Below are positions 22,404 to 35,064 of a stretch of 64,000 nucleotides of DNA, in pieces. The position numbers and the translations under genes were made by a program. Origin of the DNA: Nematostella vectensis (lineage: Eukaryota > Cnidaria > Anthozoa > Actiniaria > Edwardsiidae); NCBI RefSeq assembly GCF_932526225.1, contig NC_064041.1, positions 1,748,699 to 1,812,698 of the forward strand, in the 5' to 3' direction. The notes beneath the pieces are model-generated. The model had not been told where the DNA came from. It did not search any database and saw only the letters and a list, made by a program, of their open reading frames with translations. Positions within the stretch are counted from its first letter, which is position 1; every line of letters begins with the position of its first letter.

Positions 22404-24141
22404 TACCCGGCACATGAAATAGGTAGGTTTACTGAGCATGGCGTAGAGAGGGGGGGAGGGGGGGGGGGGGGGCTCACCAGGATGGTATATGCCATTCAGA
22501 GAAAATTGCTCGATCACGTGCGTGTATTTTATTACAGATTTTACAGGTGATATTCACATGGTCTGTTCTCCAACGTTACGCATCCGCGCATGGATGGCTT
22601 AATTAATGACATTAGGAATTGGCAATCCTCGCTAATGCTCATTAGATATGAAGGCTAGATTTCTCCAAAACAGTCTATTGATCCATGTAAATAACAATCT
22701 ACCAGACTGACGGAATTCCTTTAGGAATGGAAATACCAATAGACTTTGCTATACATGGAATTTGCTATACGTGGGTATAAAAACGGGATGTGGGGGGAGG
22801 GAGGGGGACTTTCGAGACTGCGTAAAATACCGTAGATGTCATATTAGGAATTTATGTGAATGGATTTTAGGAAGTTTGTTTTTAATTTAAAATAAGCATA
22901 TTGTATTCAGCATTATATGTACATTGATTTTTATTTCGGTTCATTATTAAAAAAATGTACAGTTTTTCTATTTTAAGATAAAGCAATTTTTAGATATATG
23001 ATACATTATATATAATAGCTGAATAAAACCCTTGAATGCAAACTTCTCTCGGTTCTGTTACACTTCAGTCTTATTTCCGTACATCCCCCTCGAGTTCCAG
23101 GATCAATGGGTTTGATTTACCCACCCCCCCCCCCCCCCCCCTTCCGAGTTCCGGCATCCATGGATTTGGTTTACCCCCACCCCCACCCCCACCCCCTTCC
23201 GAGTTCCAGTATCCATGGGTTTGATTTACCCCCACCCCCTCCGAGTTCCAGTATCCATGGTTTTGATTTACCCCCCCCCCCCCCCCGATTTCCAGTATCC
23301 ATGGGTTTGATTTACCCCCACCCCCTCCGAGTTCCAGCATCCATGGGTTTGATTTACCCCCCCTCCCCCCCGAGTTCCAGCATCCATGGGTTTGATGAAC
23401 TTCAAGCGTTTGAAGACGGCAGGATGGGTACCTGGTGTAAGGATATCGCAATGTGAGATTCGACAAAAACGTGCAAAACAGAAGTTCCCGACAGCGATTT
23501 GTTGGACTTTGACCCCGTAAAACGCACGTGACTTATCAGCGCCGAAAGGGTGAATTGTTCTAGATGGTTGCAGGCGGACAGCTAGGGTGGTAGAAGGGTC
23601 TTTGAAGAATCCCTAAATGGGCGAATTGCGCTAACGAAATCACGTGACTTTTTGGCGGCAAACTCGCGCGAGTTTCGGCTTCTGGCGGCAAAATAACACA
23701 CTGTGTTATTTTATTTTATTTGTTATTTTATTTTACAAAAAATACCTAATTCAGCGAATAACGAATCAGCCAAAAAGTGTGTAACTCAAAAAGGGCTTAT
23801 TTTAATTTAAGCATTTACTTTTTTGCGGCTCTCTGGAGTGATGACCGCAGCCATTTCTGTGTTTATTAAGGCGTACGTTTGCAACAACGAAGGTCACGTG
23901 ATTCCTTAGTGCCAGTCGCCTACTGTAGACTGTCTTGTATAGTAATAAAAAGACCCCCGCCTTAATTCATTGTTTCGATTTTAAGTCCGATACTTGAATT
24001 TAAACGTCGAAAATTATATTCACGTTTTACACTTCCTTCGCACTCCCTCAGCAAATTCTGGCAATGCGCCATAGATTAATGTCTGATTGTTAGAAATGAA
24101 GATACTTATTTGATTGAGGGACCTAGACATTTTGATTAAGA
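22404..24141. other. RalGEF 3' UTR and convergent intergenic region
   Basis: A consensus AATAAA at about 23024 follows the RalGEF stop by some 620 bp and is a plausible polyadenylation signal. G tracts lie at 22449-22472 and 22792-22808. The rest, apart from the 42-bp repeat at 23096-23397, shows no gene. CACGTGA boxes recur at 23641 and 23894. Confidence 0.5.
23096..23397. repeat. ~42-bp minisatellite with C tracts, about 7 copies
   Basis: Each unit has TTCCAGTATCCATGGGTTTG, then ATTTACCCCC and a variable C tract ending in CCGAG. Open frames on both strands are repeat artefacts. Confidence 0.88.
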
Positions 24142-27100
24142 TTAGGTAATGTGTACCTGGTCACCGGCGAAGTCTTCCATTGGGGTATCACCGGGGTCGT
24201 AGGCGACAAGCAGAACATTGCGCCCCCTTGGATATCCCGGATAACCTAAAGGCAGAGCATAGAACATATCAAGAAACTGAATTTAAACGGGTGAACATCT
24301 TTGTATTTTACTAGATGCGTAACCTAATTTTACACTTTTTCTCAAAATCAAAGCGGCAATATGCCCAGTTTACACCCGGTGGATTAAGTAACAATCCAGC
24401 GGGCAGGCGGAAACCTAGCCGCGGCTATAGCAGTCTCCCTCGCAGCCGTTCTGGACTCGTCACGCTAGGCGGCGCTTGAGCTCCAGCGTGACGAGCTCAG
24501 AACGGCTGCGAGGACTGCAGGATCTGTCAGAATATGCGCTACTAACAGGCAAGCTTCATATAGACGCGTTGCTTCCAAAATCTTGAGATATTTCTCGCGT
24601 TTTCTGTCTTATAATGCCTTCAATGATTCCAGGTGAAAAGGGAGCATCATTGGCCAATTGCTTTCAAAATACTCGTTGTTTACCCGTGTGTCGGTTGCGT
24701 CTCGTATTTAATCGAAGTGAAAAAAGGGGATGTAATTGGGGGCGATAGGTTTATATTCTACCTGCTCTGTGGTCTTCCCCTCTAGATGTCTTGCCGAATT
24801 GTACACCCATTCCCACAATAAACAGAACTGGTATGAAGGTGAATAGGACCCATGTGTACCAGCACCTGGGGAGCTGAGCACTCTCGACTTTACCTGCCAG
24901 GTTAAAAAGCAATACTGAGGCACATCTTATTGCTTTCAATATTGTAAGACAAACCGTGTAGTCTAAGATAACCATCTGAAACAAAGTTTTTACTCCATTT
25001 ATCAAAGTCCATCAAGAATATGGCTACAAAATAAACTGTCATTGAAAATACATATTTCTCACACTTGGGATTTTCCAAGGATGACAAAATGGCGCCTGGA
25101 AAGATTCTATAAAGGGGAATTAAAAGCGGAAAAGCATTTCTTTGGACAAACCTTGGTTCTTTTTATTGAGCTTTTCCCAACAACCAATTTCATGATTGCA
25201 ACTGCAATTTGTCGTTAGGTTAATAGGACTGCATTCCAAAATCACCATCCTTCTCATCTAACAGAGAAGTCTTTTTCCTGACTCAGGGTAAAATGAACAC
25301 TCACAAAATACCCAGAATGTTCTCTGCACCCCCCAACTTTTAATATAACTTAAAAGCACATCAACCCCTCCCCCCCTGATTTCTGAAGTGTGCCTCGTGA
25401 GCACAAAAACTTTTGACAGAACCTGAAAGCACATCAATCCCCCCTCCCCATCTTCCTGAAGTTGTGCGTCCCTTGGGTACCAATACTTTTTATATTACCT
25501 GAGAGCACATCAATTGAATAGTAGAGCGTCGTGCTGTTTTCGATATAATAGGCGAGGCCATTCACTAACAGGAAAGCACCAGTGAAGGAGGTGGATATGA
25601 TTATCCAAACCTAAAATTATTATAGTTTTAATAAATAAACTATACTACTATTTCAGTAGGCAGGCCCGTCCTCAGGATTTTTCTTGGGGGGGTGCGGAAT
25701 CCGAAAAAGTGGACCTAATTTTTCCTGGGGGGGGGGGGGGGGGGTTCTCTGATAAAAATCTGACCACCTCTGAAAGAACAAAGAGGGATGTTTTATGCCT
25801 TTGGAGTATCTCCACCAAACGTTTATTGTCGGATTTGGCTACAAACCAGAGTGATCTAGCTTATGCTTTATAGTTTAATCTACTAAAGAGCACGCCTATT
25901 GAGAACCGAAAGTGGACCTTCAGACTGCCCCCCCCCCCCCCCCCCCTGAGTACGGGCCTGGTAGGTTGCAATCTCTGGGTCACCTTTTCGTCTTGATCAA
26001 ACATTCCACTACAAATTTTATTAAAAGTAAGTTAAAATCCAAGAAAAAGCCTTTTGAAAATATGGTTTCACAGAGACAGAGTATTTTTTTTTATAAGAAA
26101 TGCACCATTATATAAGGCTAAAGTAGGGAGACGTTGGGGCACAAGCATTATCTAAAAATCACCACCACCACCACCATCACCACCACCACCGCCACCACCA
26201 TCACCACCACCACCATCACCATCAGCGCCACCGCCACCATCACCATCATCACCAGCACTACCGCCACCACCACCATCACCGCCACCATCACCGCCACCAC
26301 CACCATCACCATTAACATTAACATCACCATCACCTCCATCACCATCATCACCATCACCACCACTACCACCACCACCACCACCACCATCACAACCATCACC
26401 ACCACCATCACCATCACCGCGCCGCCGCCGCCACCACCACCACCATCACCATCACCACCATCACCACTACCATCACCATCACCATCACCATCACCATCAT
26501 CGTCATCATCACCATTAACATCAACATCACCACAATTACCACCACCATCGCCATCACCATCTTCATCACCATCACCATCATCGTCATCATCACCATTAAC
26601 ATCAACATCACCACAATTACCATCACCATCACCATCGCCATCACCATCACCATCTTCATCACCATCACCATCATCGTCATCATCACCATTAACATCAACA
26701 TCACCACAATTACCATCACCATCATCACCATCACCACCAGCACCATTACCATCGCCCACCATCACCGTCATCATCACCATCATCGTCATCATCACCATCA
26801 ACATCACCATCATCGTCATCATCACCATTAGCTTTAACATCATCACCATTACCATCACCTCAATCATCATCATCATCACCATCACCACCAGCAGCATTAC
26901 CATCGCCCATCATCACCGTCATCATCACCATCACCATCGCCACCATTACCATCGCCCACCATTACCATCATCATCACCATCGCCATCACCATCATCAACA
27001 TTATCGCCATCACCATCATAATCACAAACATAACCACCATCACCATCACCACCACCACCACCACCACCATCACCATCATCGTCATCATCACCATTAACAT

Positions 27101-29583
27101 TAACATCATCACCATTACCATCACAATTACCTCAATCATCATCATCATCATCATCATCACCACCAGCACCGTTACCATCGCCCACCATCACCGTCATCAT
27201 CACCATCACCATCATCAACATCATCGCCATCACCATCATAGTCACCATCACCATCACCACCATTACCATCGCCCACCATCACCATCACCACCACCATCAT
27301 CGTCATCATCACTATTAACATCACCATTACCACCAGCACCATTACCATTGCCCACTCTCATCATCACCATCACCATCACCATGGCCATCACCATCACTAT
27401 CATCATCATAATCACCATCACCATTAACATCACCATCATCATCACCTCCATCACCATCATCACCATCACCACCACCACCACCACCACCATCACCATCAAC
27501 ACCATCACCACCACCATCACCATCGACATCACTGCCACCACCACCACCACCACCATCACCACCACCACCATCACCACCATCACCATTAACATTAACATCA
27601 TCACCATTACCATCACCATCACCTCAATCATCATCATCATCATCATCATCATAATCATCATCATCATCATAACCATCACCACCAGCACCATTACCATCGC
27701 CCACCATCGCCATCACCATCACCATCATCAACATCATCGCCATCACCATCATAGTCACCATCACCATCACCATCACCATCATCAACATCATCGCCATCAC
27801 CATCATAGTCACCATAACCATCACCGCTGCCATCGCCATCGCCATCATAATTACATACCTTTTGTAAGCAGAAAATCACGACGCCCCCAAAAATTGCAAA
27901 AGCAACCAATATCATGTATGAGACCCAAACATGTTGAGCAACATAGGCAGAGTGGTGGGTAATGAGAGGAAGAAAGGCCAGCCCAACAAACCAGCCCATT
28001 GTTGCTCCTACAAACACAGAGAGGTATCCGTGAGATGTGATGGCAGTGAATATGAAAGATGTGCATCTCACAGGTTTTTCCTATGATGCTTCCAAAAATG
28101 GTATACTCAGATGCATCTAGAAAATAATTCATTATTAATTGTCTACTTACAAGAATTTAAAGGCCAAAATGCCACCACTTCACACTCCCACACACTACCT
28201 CACAAGGCATTCATTTTCATCGGCCCATTTAAGCATGCAGCTGAGATACTCCCAAGCAAAACATTTTCATCCCTTTAGTAAAATAAGTAAGATAAATTTG
28301 ATCTTAACATATTATATCCCAAAATTATTGTCTTCATTAGTAGAGCCAATCCCAGGATTCTGCTATTCACACTAAGCGAATAATTTTATCCCTACTATGT
28401 CAAACAGTTCATTTTTAATAGTTTTTATAGTTTAACCTTTTTTTGGATAATTTTTAAATAGTTTTTATAGTTTAGATTTTTTCAAAAATTTTTCATAGAT
28501 ATTGATTATTATTTTTATTTTTAATTATTTGTAAATATCATGCAATTCTATATATGTTGTATATGTTATATGTATGTAATGTTATATATATATATAACAA
28601 AATGCGTTGCTTTTACTCTCTGGAATGGTTATGTTTTGTTTTAAATAATTTATTATTTTCATTATTATTATTATTATCATTATCATATATTATCATGATC
28701 ATTATTATTATTATCATTATTATGATTCATTATTAATATCATTATCATTATCATCATTATTATTATCTATATATTTACTTACCCAAAACAAACAGACCAA
28801 GATAAAAGAGACATAGAGTTAGAAGTCCAGTGATCAAGCCTACAGCCGCACCAACTCCCAGGTAGATCTGTTAAAAATTAACACAAATTATAATATTATA
28901 ATTTAATATTTTGACTTTGACCAAGTCTCCACATATCCACAGGGGGTGTGCCAAGTCTCCAGCCACCCTATCATGCATTCTAAACTTACTTGTTGTCTGT
29001 TTTCGTAGGATTTGCCTTTCAAATGGTTGCTAAGATACAAGTCACATAACATGTAGGTTGCAACAAAACCAACAAGCAGACCAGTTAGGAATAGAATGGT
29101 CTTGAAGAACTTGTACCCTGAAGTAAAAAAAAACCAATTACTGTAATAACGACCAGCTTCCAAAAAGTGAATTATCACCCTCCCCCCTCCATGTTAGCAC
29201 CCCACTCCCCACACATATAAGATAGAGTGGACGCTAGGCTCAGAAGCCTTGTTTCCATATGGTTTTCTCTGTTGTATTTGTCGGATGAAAATCTTCCATA
29301 TATCAGATACAATTATATGAGAAATTAAAAGACTGAAACGTCAGACCCAACAGATACATGATTCTATAATTTTCTTAATAATATTCTTTGCAAAATTCTG
29401 CCTCTAACCGGGTAGAACTACCTTCCATCCCTCCCCTCCTACAACCACATGGAAATGCTGCCTACCCCAAAAGCACATGAATGTTCCTATGACTAAGCTG
29501 ACACCGGCCAAGATGCCGAGTTGTAGCGTATAACTGTTGTGCAGCTTGCAGTCAGACGTATCACCATGGAGATTGAAAACCAT
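24142..29583 (-). CDS. TMEM198: TMEM198-like multipass membrane protein
   Basis: Seven exons join in phase to 275 codons: 29583-29466, 29117-28990, 28867-28783, 28007-27859, 25610-25499, 24893-24762 and 24245-24142. The product has about seven hydrophobic segments (for example LQLGILAGVSLVIGTFMCF, ILFLTGLLVGFVATYML, YLGVGAAVGLITGLLTL). A late CWYTWVLFTFIPVLFIVGMG followed by VQFGKT matches the end of the TMEM198 core in vertebrates (CWRSWALLALWP...GVLVQW). Vertebrate TMEM198 is reported to act with LRP6 in Wnt signalling; for this protein that is inference only. In the last exon a donor-like CAG|GTACAC precedes the stop by five codons, so the C-terminus could instead continue into an exon I did not find; vertebrate TMEM198 has a longer basic tail. 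The 5' end may have a non-coding exon, since an AG precedes the ATG. Confidence 0.83.
24430..24518. repeat. Short hairpin (foldback) element
   Basis: CTCGCAGCCGTTCTGGACTC-GTCACGCT on the left pairs with AGCGTGACGAGCTCAGAAC-GGCTGCGAG on the right around a short loop. Size and structure fit a small MITE in the last TMEM198-like intron. Confidence 0.75.
25661..25960. mobile_element. MITE with internal G and C tracts, full-length copy
   Basis: The ends are CAGGCCCGT and ACGGGCCTG, flanked by GTAGG at 25656-25660 and 25961-25965. Inside lie a G tract near the left end, GATAAAAATCTGACCACCTC, and a C tract near the right end. Two related, inverted copies occur at 38445-38724 and 40220-40492. No coding sequence. 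The superfamily is uncertain; the CAGGCCC end resembles some hAT-type termini. Confidence 0.72.
26156..27847. repeat. (CAY)n microsatellite, 1.7 kb, in TMEM198-like intron
   Basis: CAC and CAT triplets alternate for nearly 1.7 kb with scattered substitutions. The array ends about ten bases from the 5' splice site of the exon 28007-27859. Long Thr/Ile- or Met/Val/Asp-rich open frames across it are artefacts of the triplet periodicity. Confidence 0.97.
28640..28772. repeat. ATT/ATC-rich simple repeat
   Basis: Interspersed TTATTATTAT and ATCATTATCATT triplets in the TMEM198-like intron 28008-28782, next to the exon at 28783. Confidence 0.8.
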
Positions 29584-29762
29584 CTTGAAATTATCTGGGA
29601 AGAATGAGAAATAGATTTCATTCCCATTTATATATCATTTTTCTGAAGGATGATACCATCCAGGTCATAGCTTGAATAATACAACATTCGACTTTCAAGA
29701 GTCGAAAAGTATATTTGGCTATTTTGTATTGACCCTAAAGAATGTACAACTGTAAATAAGAT

Positions 29763-29930
29763 ATACAGACAAGCTATAGATTGAATAAATAGATGGTATG
29801 GCTAGAAAAACTACAGACAAGCTGTAGAATAACTAGTAAGTGGTATGACTAGACAAACTACAGACAAGCTGTAGAATACTACAGTAGGTGGTGTGACTAG
29901 AAAAACTACAGACAAGCTGTAGAATAATGC
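29763..29930. repeat. ~48-bp minisatellite, about 4 copies
   Basis: The unit contains CTACAGACAAGCTGTAGAAT and GGTATGACTAGA; it includes a short palindrome, CTACAGACAAGCTGTAG. Confidence 0.8.
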
Positions 29931-29933
29931 ACT

Positions 29934-30511
29934 AGTCATTTGAAACCCCCACCCCCATGGTTCCGGGAAGTGTGGAGTTAATGGGGTGTTCAAGCACTTT
30001 TAATAGAGAATCTGTCCCAAGGGAGTGGTTGAATTGACAGATTTTGACTCTAAGACTTGTCCCCACCGTGGGGTCTTGGGGACAAATCAATAACATCACA
30101 AATTCACTTTGCAAAAGTCATGTCAGTTTCTGGTTTGAGACTCTTCCTCTTCTGTAGCAAGCAATTCCATGTATCAGCATGTGGCAAGCTGCATGGTGAA
30201 ATGTGTGTAAACAAATATGAATGATAACTAATGCCAGATGAAGATCATTTTTTTTCCACTTTTTGGTAACTGTTATCTTCATAGTTATTAGTACAAATTT
30301 ACTTGCTGAAGTGTATTTGCTTTGAAAGATAAAGGCTTATTTCAAGATGACTTTTTGTCGGGTAGTTGCCAAAAGTTTGCATCCTGAGGGTTAGGGGCAT
30401 TTGACTGCAGTTTTGTCCCAAGGAAGTGGGATTTTTTCTCTGTTTTGTACTGGGTCAAAGTCTATTCCCCCACCCTTCCCCGGACCATGGGGGTGGGGTT
30501 TTCAATTGACT
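29934..30511. mobile_element. MITE with ~38-bp terminal inverted repeats
   Basis: The left end reads AGTCATTTGAAACCCCCACC then CCCATGG; the reverse complement of the right end reads AGTCAATTGAAAACCCCACC then CCCATGG. GTCCCAAGG motifs occur just inside both arms. 578 bp, non-coding. Confidence 0.7.
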
Positions 30512-30643
30512 ACTGCATGACTAGGTGGTCTGTTAAGCATACACGAAATAAATCAAGATTGATAATATGTTTTACACCATCATCACCATAACCATCCTTT
30601 CATTTCATCCTTTCATTTGCATCCCATCATCATAATCTCAATA

Positions 30644-30840
30644 ATGCCTAGTTCACACTAGCAACATAACGACATGGGCACGCGCACTAAGTTTAGCCCG
30701 ACATAATGACATGGACAATGACATAAAAGAAAAAACTTGTTTTTTTCTCTTATGTCATTATGTCCATGTAGTTATGTCGAAAATAAGAGTGCGCGTGCCC
30801 ATGTCGTTATGTCAATATGTCGCTAGTATGCACTTGGCAT
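30644..30840. mobile_element. Foldback MITE, arms ~85 bp
   Basis: ATAACGACATGGGCACGCGC on the left faces GCGCGTGCCCATGTCGTTAT on the right. The arms continue inward through GACATAATGACATGGACA and its complement to a short A/T loop. Confidence 0.85.
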
Positions 30841-30921
30841 AACCAACATCACCGTCCTTATGTTCCATACCCTCACCATTTCAACCTTGCATTGATTAAT
30901 TTCCCTGTCAATAGGATAACT

Positions 30922-31067
30922 AGCCCCCCTCGCAGGCGTTTTTAAGGTTTTTAAGCAGGCTACGCTCACTCCCCCCCCCCCCCAATAAGTAGTTTGTGTG
31001 TGTGTGTGGGAGGGGGGGGGGGGGGGGGACGAGCGATGCCTGCCTAAAAACGCCTGCGAGGGGGGCT
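30922..31067. mobile_element. Short MITE with TA flanks
   Basis: Perfect terminal inverted repeats AGCCCCCCTCGCAGGCGTTT with TTA inside, flanked by TA on each side. The centre holds a C tract, a (GT)n run and a long G tract. TA target duplication fits a Tc1/mariner-type or similar mobiliser. Confidence 0.75.
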
Positions 31068-31549
31068 ATAGGATATCTTGCTATTTGAATAGGTTATAGT
31101 TAATCCAAAATTGTAATAAAGTGTTTTTGTTTTGATTGTTAATGTAATCCCTGGGGGCTACGTTTAGAGTATCTTTTCCCCTCTCCAAGGAATTGGCGTA
31201 TTAACATTCTAGTCTTTCCCGATCACATTCACGTATCTCTCTCCGAAGTTCTTGGAACGTCTGGATCCAGGGAATACTTAATTAAGAATTGCTTCGATTA
31301 GTAATGGGTTATTGATGTTTGCTAAAAATAATGTTAGTTTACATATATGTTATAATAATAAATTACCTTAAGGAATTTAATGTAGCTTTAGAGAAATCTT
31401 ATCTTTGTGACCGCCAGCAAACCGGATATTTCGCTGGCCCTTTGATACACAAACATGGCTGTCAATAAAAGGCTCGGTTACCTAACAACAGGTAGTCCAA
31501 ACTTTTTGAGGCTGCAAGGAGCAAAGGCTAGGGGCAAAGGCCTGTAGTG

Positions 31550-32370
31550 CAGTATAACGAGAACCGTTATCTTATCTAACAAACCCGTGGCGCGGCATAA
31601 AAAGTACCGTCATTCCATACATACCGAACCCGTACCGCTCCGCAACGACTATCGATGTTCGCATACGGGGTTTTCGTATGAGGCCTACAAGTAGAGGCTA
31701 CTATCGTTATTCCATCTATCAAAACTCGTAGCGCATCTTAACGGGTGCCGTTATCGCATCTATCAAAACGAGTACCGTTTTCTCATCAGCCGAATCTGTA
31801 GCGCACATAACGAGTACTGTTATCTCTTCTACCAAACGAGTAGCGCGGCATCGCAAGTACTTTTTTCCCATCTACCCAACCCGTACTGCGCGATAACGAG
31901 TACTGTTATATTACTGAACAAGTGCCGCAGCATATCTCTTAAAGAGAACCATAACGAGTACGATTTTCTAATCTATGGAACTTGTAGCAAAATATAACGA
32001 GTCACGTTATCCCATCTACCAAAACCTTCGCAGCATAATGAGTCCAGTTATCCCATCCAACAAATTCGTAGTGCACCAAAACGAGAACTATGTTATCTAC
32101 CGAGTCCAAAGCGCAGTATGACGACTTGTGTTATCTCATCTATAGAAAATCGCATAACGAGTCTAGTTAACGAGGACCGTTTTCTCATCAGCCGAATCTG
32201 AAGCACGCATAACAAGTACCGGTATCCCATCTACCGAACCCGTACATACACCAAATAAAACTCCAGGTATCCCATCTACCGAACCCGTACTGCGCGATAA
32301 CGAGTACTCTTATCCTATTTACTAAACAAGTACCGCAGCATAAGGAATATCGTTTTCTCATCTAAAAAGC
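31550..32370. repeat. Degenerate ~45-bp satellite
   Basis: Diverged units carry TAACGAGTACCGTTATCCC, ATCTACCGAACCCGTA and GCGCA. Spacing and sequence vary much more than in the satellites that follow, suggesting an older array. Confidence 0.8.
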
Positions 32371-32396
32371 CATGCATGTTGGCCCTGTAATTCTGA

Positions 32397-34976
32397 TGCT
32401 GTTTTGTACAGCATGTTAGGATGTGCTGTTTTGTACAGCATGTTAGGATGTGCTGTTTTGTACAGCATGTTTAGGATGTGCTGTTTTGTACAGCAAATGT
32501 GCTGTTTTGTACAGCATGTTAGGATGTGCTGTTTTGTACAGCATGTTAGGATGTGCTGTTTTGTACAGCATGTTAGGATGTGCTGTTTTGTACAGCATGT
32601 TAGGATGTGCTGTTTTGTACAGCATGTTAGGATGTGCTGTTTTGTACAGCATGTTAGGATGTGCTGTTTTGTACAGCATGTTAGGATGTGCTGTTTTGTA
32701 CAGCATGTGCTGTTTTGTACAGCATGTTAGGATGTGCTGTTTTGTACAGCATGTTAGGATGTGCTGTTTTGTACAGCATGTTAGGATGTGCTGTTTTGTA
32801 CAGCATGTTAGGATGTGCTGTTTTGTACAGCATGTTAGGATGTGCTGTTTTGTACAGCATGTTAGGATGTGCTGTTTTGTACAGCATGTTAGGATGTGCT
32901 GTTTTGTACAGCATGTTAGGATGTGCTGTTTTGTACAGCATGTTAGGATGTGCTGTTTTGTACAGCATGTTAGGATGTGCTGTTTTGTACAGCATGTTAG
33001 GATGTGCTGTTTTGTACAGCATGTTAGGATGTGCTGTTTTGTACAGCATGTTAGGATGTGCTGTTTTGTACAGCATGTTAGGATGTGCTGTTTTGTACAG
33101 CATGTTAGGATGTGCTGTTTTGTACAGCATGTTAGGATGTGCTGTTTTGTACAGCATGTTAGGATGTGCTGTTTTGTACCGCATGTTAGGATGTGCTGTT
33201 TTGTACAGCATGTGCTGTTTTGTACAGCATGTTAGGATGTGCTGTTTTGTACAGCATGTTAGGATGTGCTGTTTTGTACAGCATGTTAGGATGTGCTGTT
33301 TTGTACAGCATGTTAGGATGTGCTGTTTTGTACAGCATGTTAGGATGTGCTGTTTTGTACAGCATGTTAGGATGTGCTGTTTTGTACAGCATGTTAGGAT
33401 GTGCTGTTTTGTACAGCATGTTAGGATGTGCTGTTTTGTACAGCATGTTAGGATGTGCTGTTTTGTACAGCATGTTAGGATGTGCTGTTTTGTACAGCAT
33501 GTTAGGATGTGCTGTTTTGTACAGCATGTTAGGATGTGCTGTTTTGTACAGCATGTTAGGATGTGCTGTTTTGTACAGCATGTTAGGATGTGCTGTTTTG
33601 TACAGCATGTTAGGATGTGCTGTTTTGTACAGCATGTTAGGATGTGCTGTTTTGTACAGCATGTTAGGATTTGCTGTTTTGTACAGCATGTTAGGATGTG
33701 CTGTTTTGTACAGCATGTTAGGATGTGCTGTTTTGTACAGTATGTTAGGATGTGCTGTTTTGTACAGCATGTTAGGATGTGCTGTTTTGTACAGCATGTT
33801 AGGATGTGCTGTTTTGTACAGCATGTTAGGATGTGCTGTTTTGTACAGCATGTTAGGATGTGCTGTTTTGTACAGCATGTTAGGATGTGCTGTTTTGTAC
33901 AGCATGTTAGGATGTGCTGTTTTGTACAGCATGTTAGGATGTGCTGTTTTGTACAGCATGTTAGGATGTGCTGTTTTGTACAGCATGTTAGGATGTGCTG
34001 TTTTGTACAGCATGTTAGGATGTGCTGTTTTGTACAGCACGTTAGGATGTGCTGTTTTGTACAGCATGTTAGGATGTGCTGTTTTGTACAGCATGTTAGG
34101 ATGTGCTGTTTTGTACAGCATGCTAGGATGTGCTGTTTTGTACAGCATGTTAGGATGTGCTGTTTTGTACAGCATGTTAGGATGTGCTGTTTTGTACAGC
34201 ATGTTAGGATGTGCTGTTTTGTACAGCATGTTAGGATGTGCTGTTTTGTACAGCATGTTAGGATGTGCTGTTTTGCACAGCATGTTAGGATGTTCTGTTT
34301 TGTACAGCATGTTAGGATGTGCTGTTTTGTACAGCATGTTAGGATGTGCTGTTTTGTACAGCATGTTTAGGATGTGCTGTTTTGTACAGCATGTTAGGAT
34401 GTGCTGTTTTCTACAGCATGTTAAGATGTGCTGTTTTGTACAGCATGTTAGGATGTGCTGTTTTGTACAGCATGTTAGGATGTGCTGTTTTGTACAGCAT
34501 GTTAGGATGTGCTGTTTTGTACAGCATGTTTAGGATGTGCTGTTTTGTACAGCATGTTAGGATGTGTTGTTTTGTACAGCATGGTTAGGATGTGCTGTTT
34601 TGTACAGCATGTTAGGATGTGCTGTTTTGTACAGCATGTTAGGATGTGCTGTTTTGTACAGCATGTTAGGATGTGCTGTTTTGTACAGCATGTTTAGGAT
34701 GTGCTGTTTTGTACAGCATGTTAGGATGTGCTGTTTTGTACAGCATGTTAGGATGTGCTGTTTTGTACAGCATGTTAGGATGTGCTGTTTTGTACAGCAT
34801 GTTAGGATGTGCTGTTTTGTACAGCATGTTAGGATGTGCTGTTTTGCACAGCATGTTAGGATTTGCTGTTTTGTACAGCATGTTAGGATGTGCTGTTTTG
34901 TACAGCATGTTAGGATATGCTGTTTTGTACAGCATGTTTAGGATGTGCTGTTTTGTACAGCACGTTAGGATGTGCT
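32397..34976. repeat. 27-bp palindromic satellite, about 95 copies
   Basis: The unit is TGCTGTTTTGTACAGCA plus TGTTAGGATG. Most units are identical; a few have an extra T, a missing spacer (near 32489, 32703 and 33209) or single substitutions. Within each unit TGCTGT pairs with ACAGCA around TTTGT. Because 27 is a multiple of three, several frames on both strands stay open, up to 560 codons, with a 9-residue repeat (MLGCAVLYS). I regard these as non-coding. Confidence 0.97.
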
Positions 34977-35064
34977 GGGAAGCAGTTTGCCGACCTTTCC
35001 TTTGTCTTGTGGTCAAACAATCGTAGCGGTACCAGCAATGCATAAAAAATGCTTCCAGAGCAGG

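Larger units (their letters stand above)
29584..32396. other. Upstream region of TMEM198-like gene, repeats only
   Basis: No coding exon is visible. A 5' non-coding exon and the promoter of the TMEM198-like gene should lie here. The region contains a 4-unit minisatellite, three inverted-repeat elements (29934-30511, 30644-30840, 30922-31067) and a degenerate ~45-bp satellite. Confidence 0.5.

Noticed and set aside
26134-27962. Thr/Ile-, Pro/Ser- and Met/Val-rich ORFs of up to 295 codons
   Set aside because: Pure consequence of the CAC/CAT triplet array within a TMEM198-like intron.
30922-31067. Rho-independent terminator-like hairpin
   Set aside because: Structure is a MITE with TA flanks; bacterial terminators do not apply in this genome.
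32397-34976. CRISPR-like array of short palindromic repeats
   Set aside because: Repeats are contiguous with no unique spacers, the unit is a simple satellite, and the surrounding genes are eukaryotic with introns.
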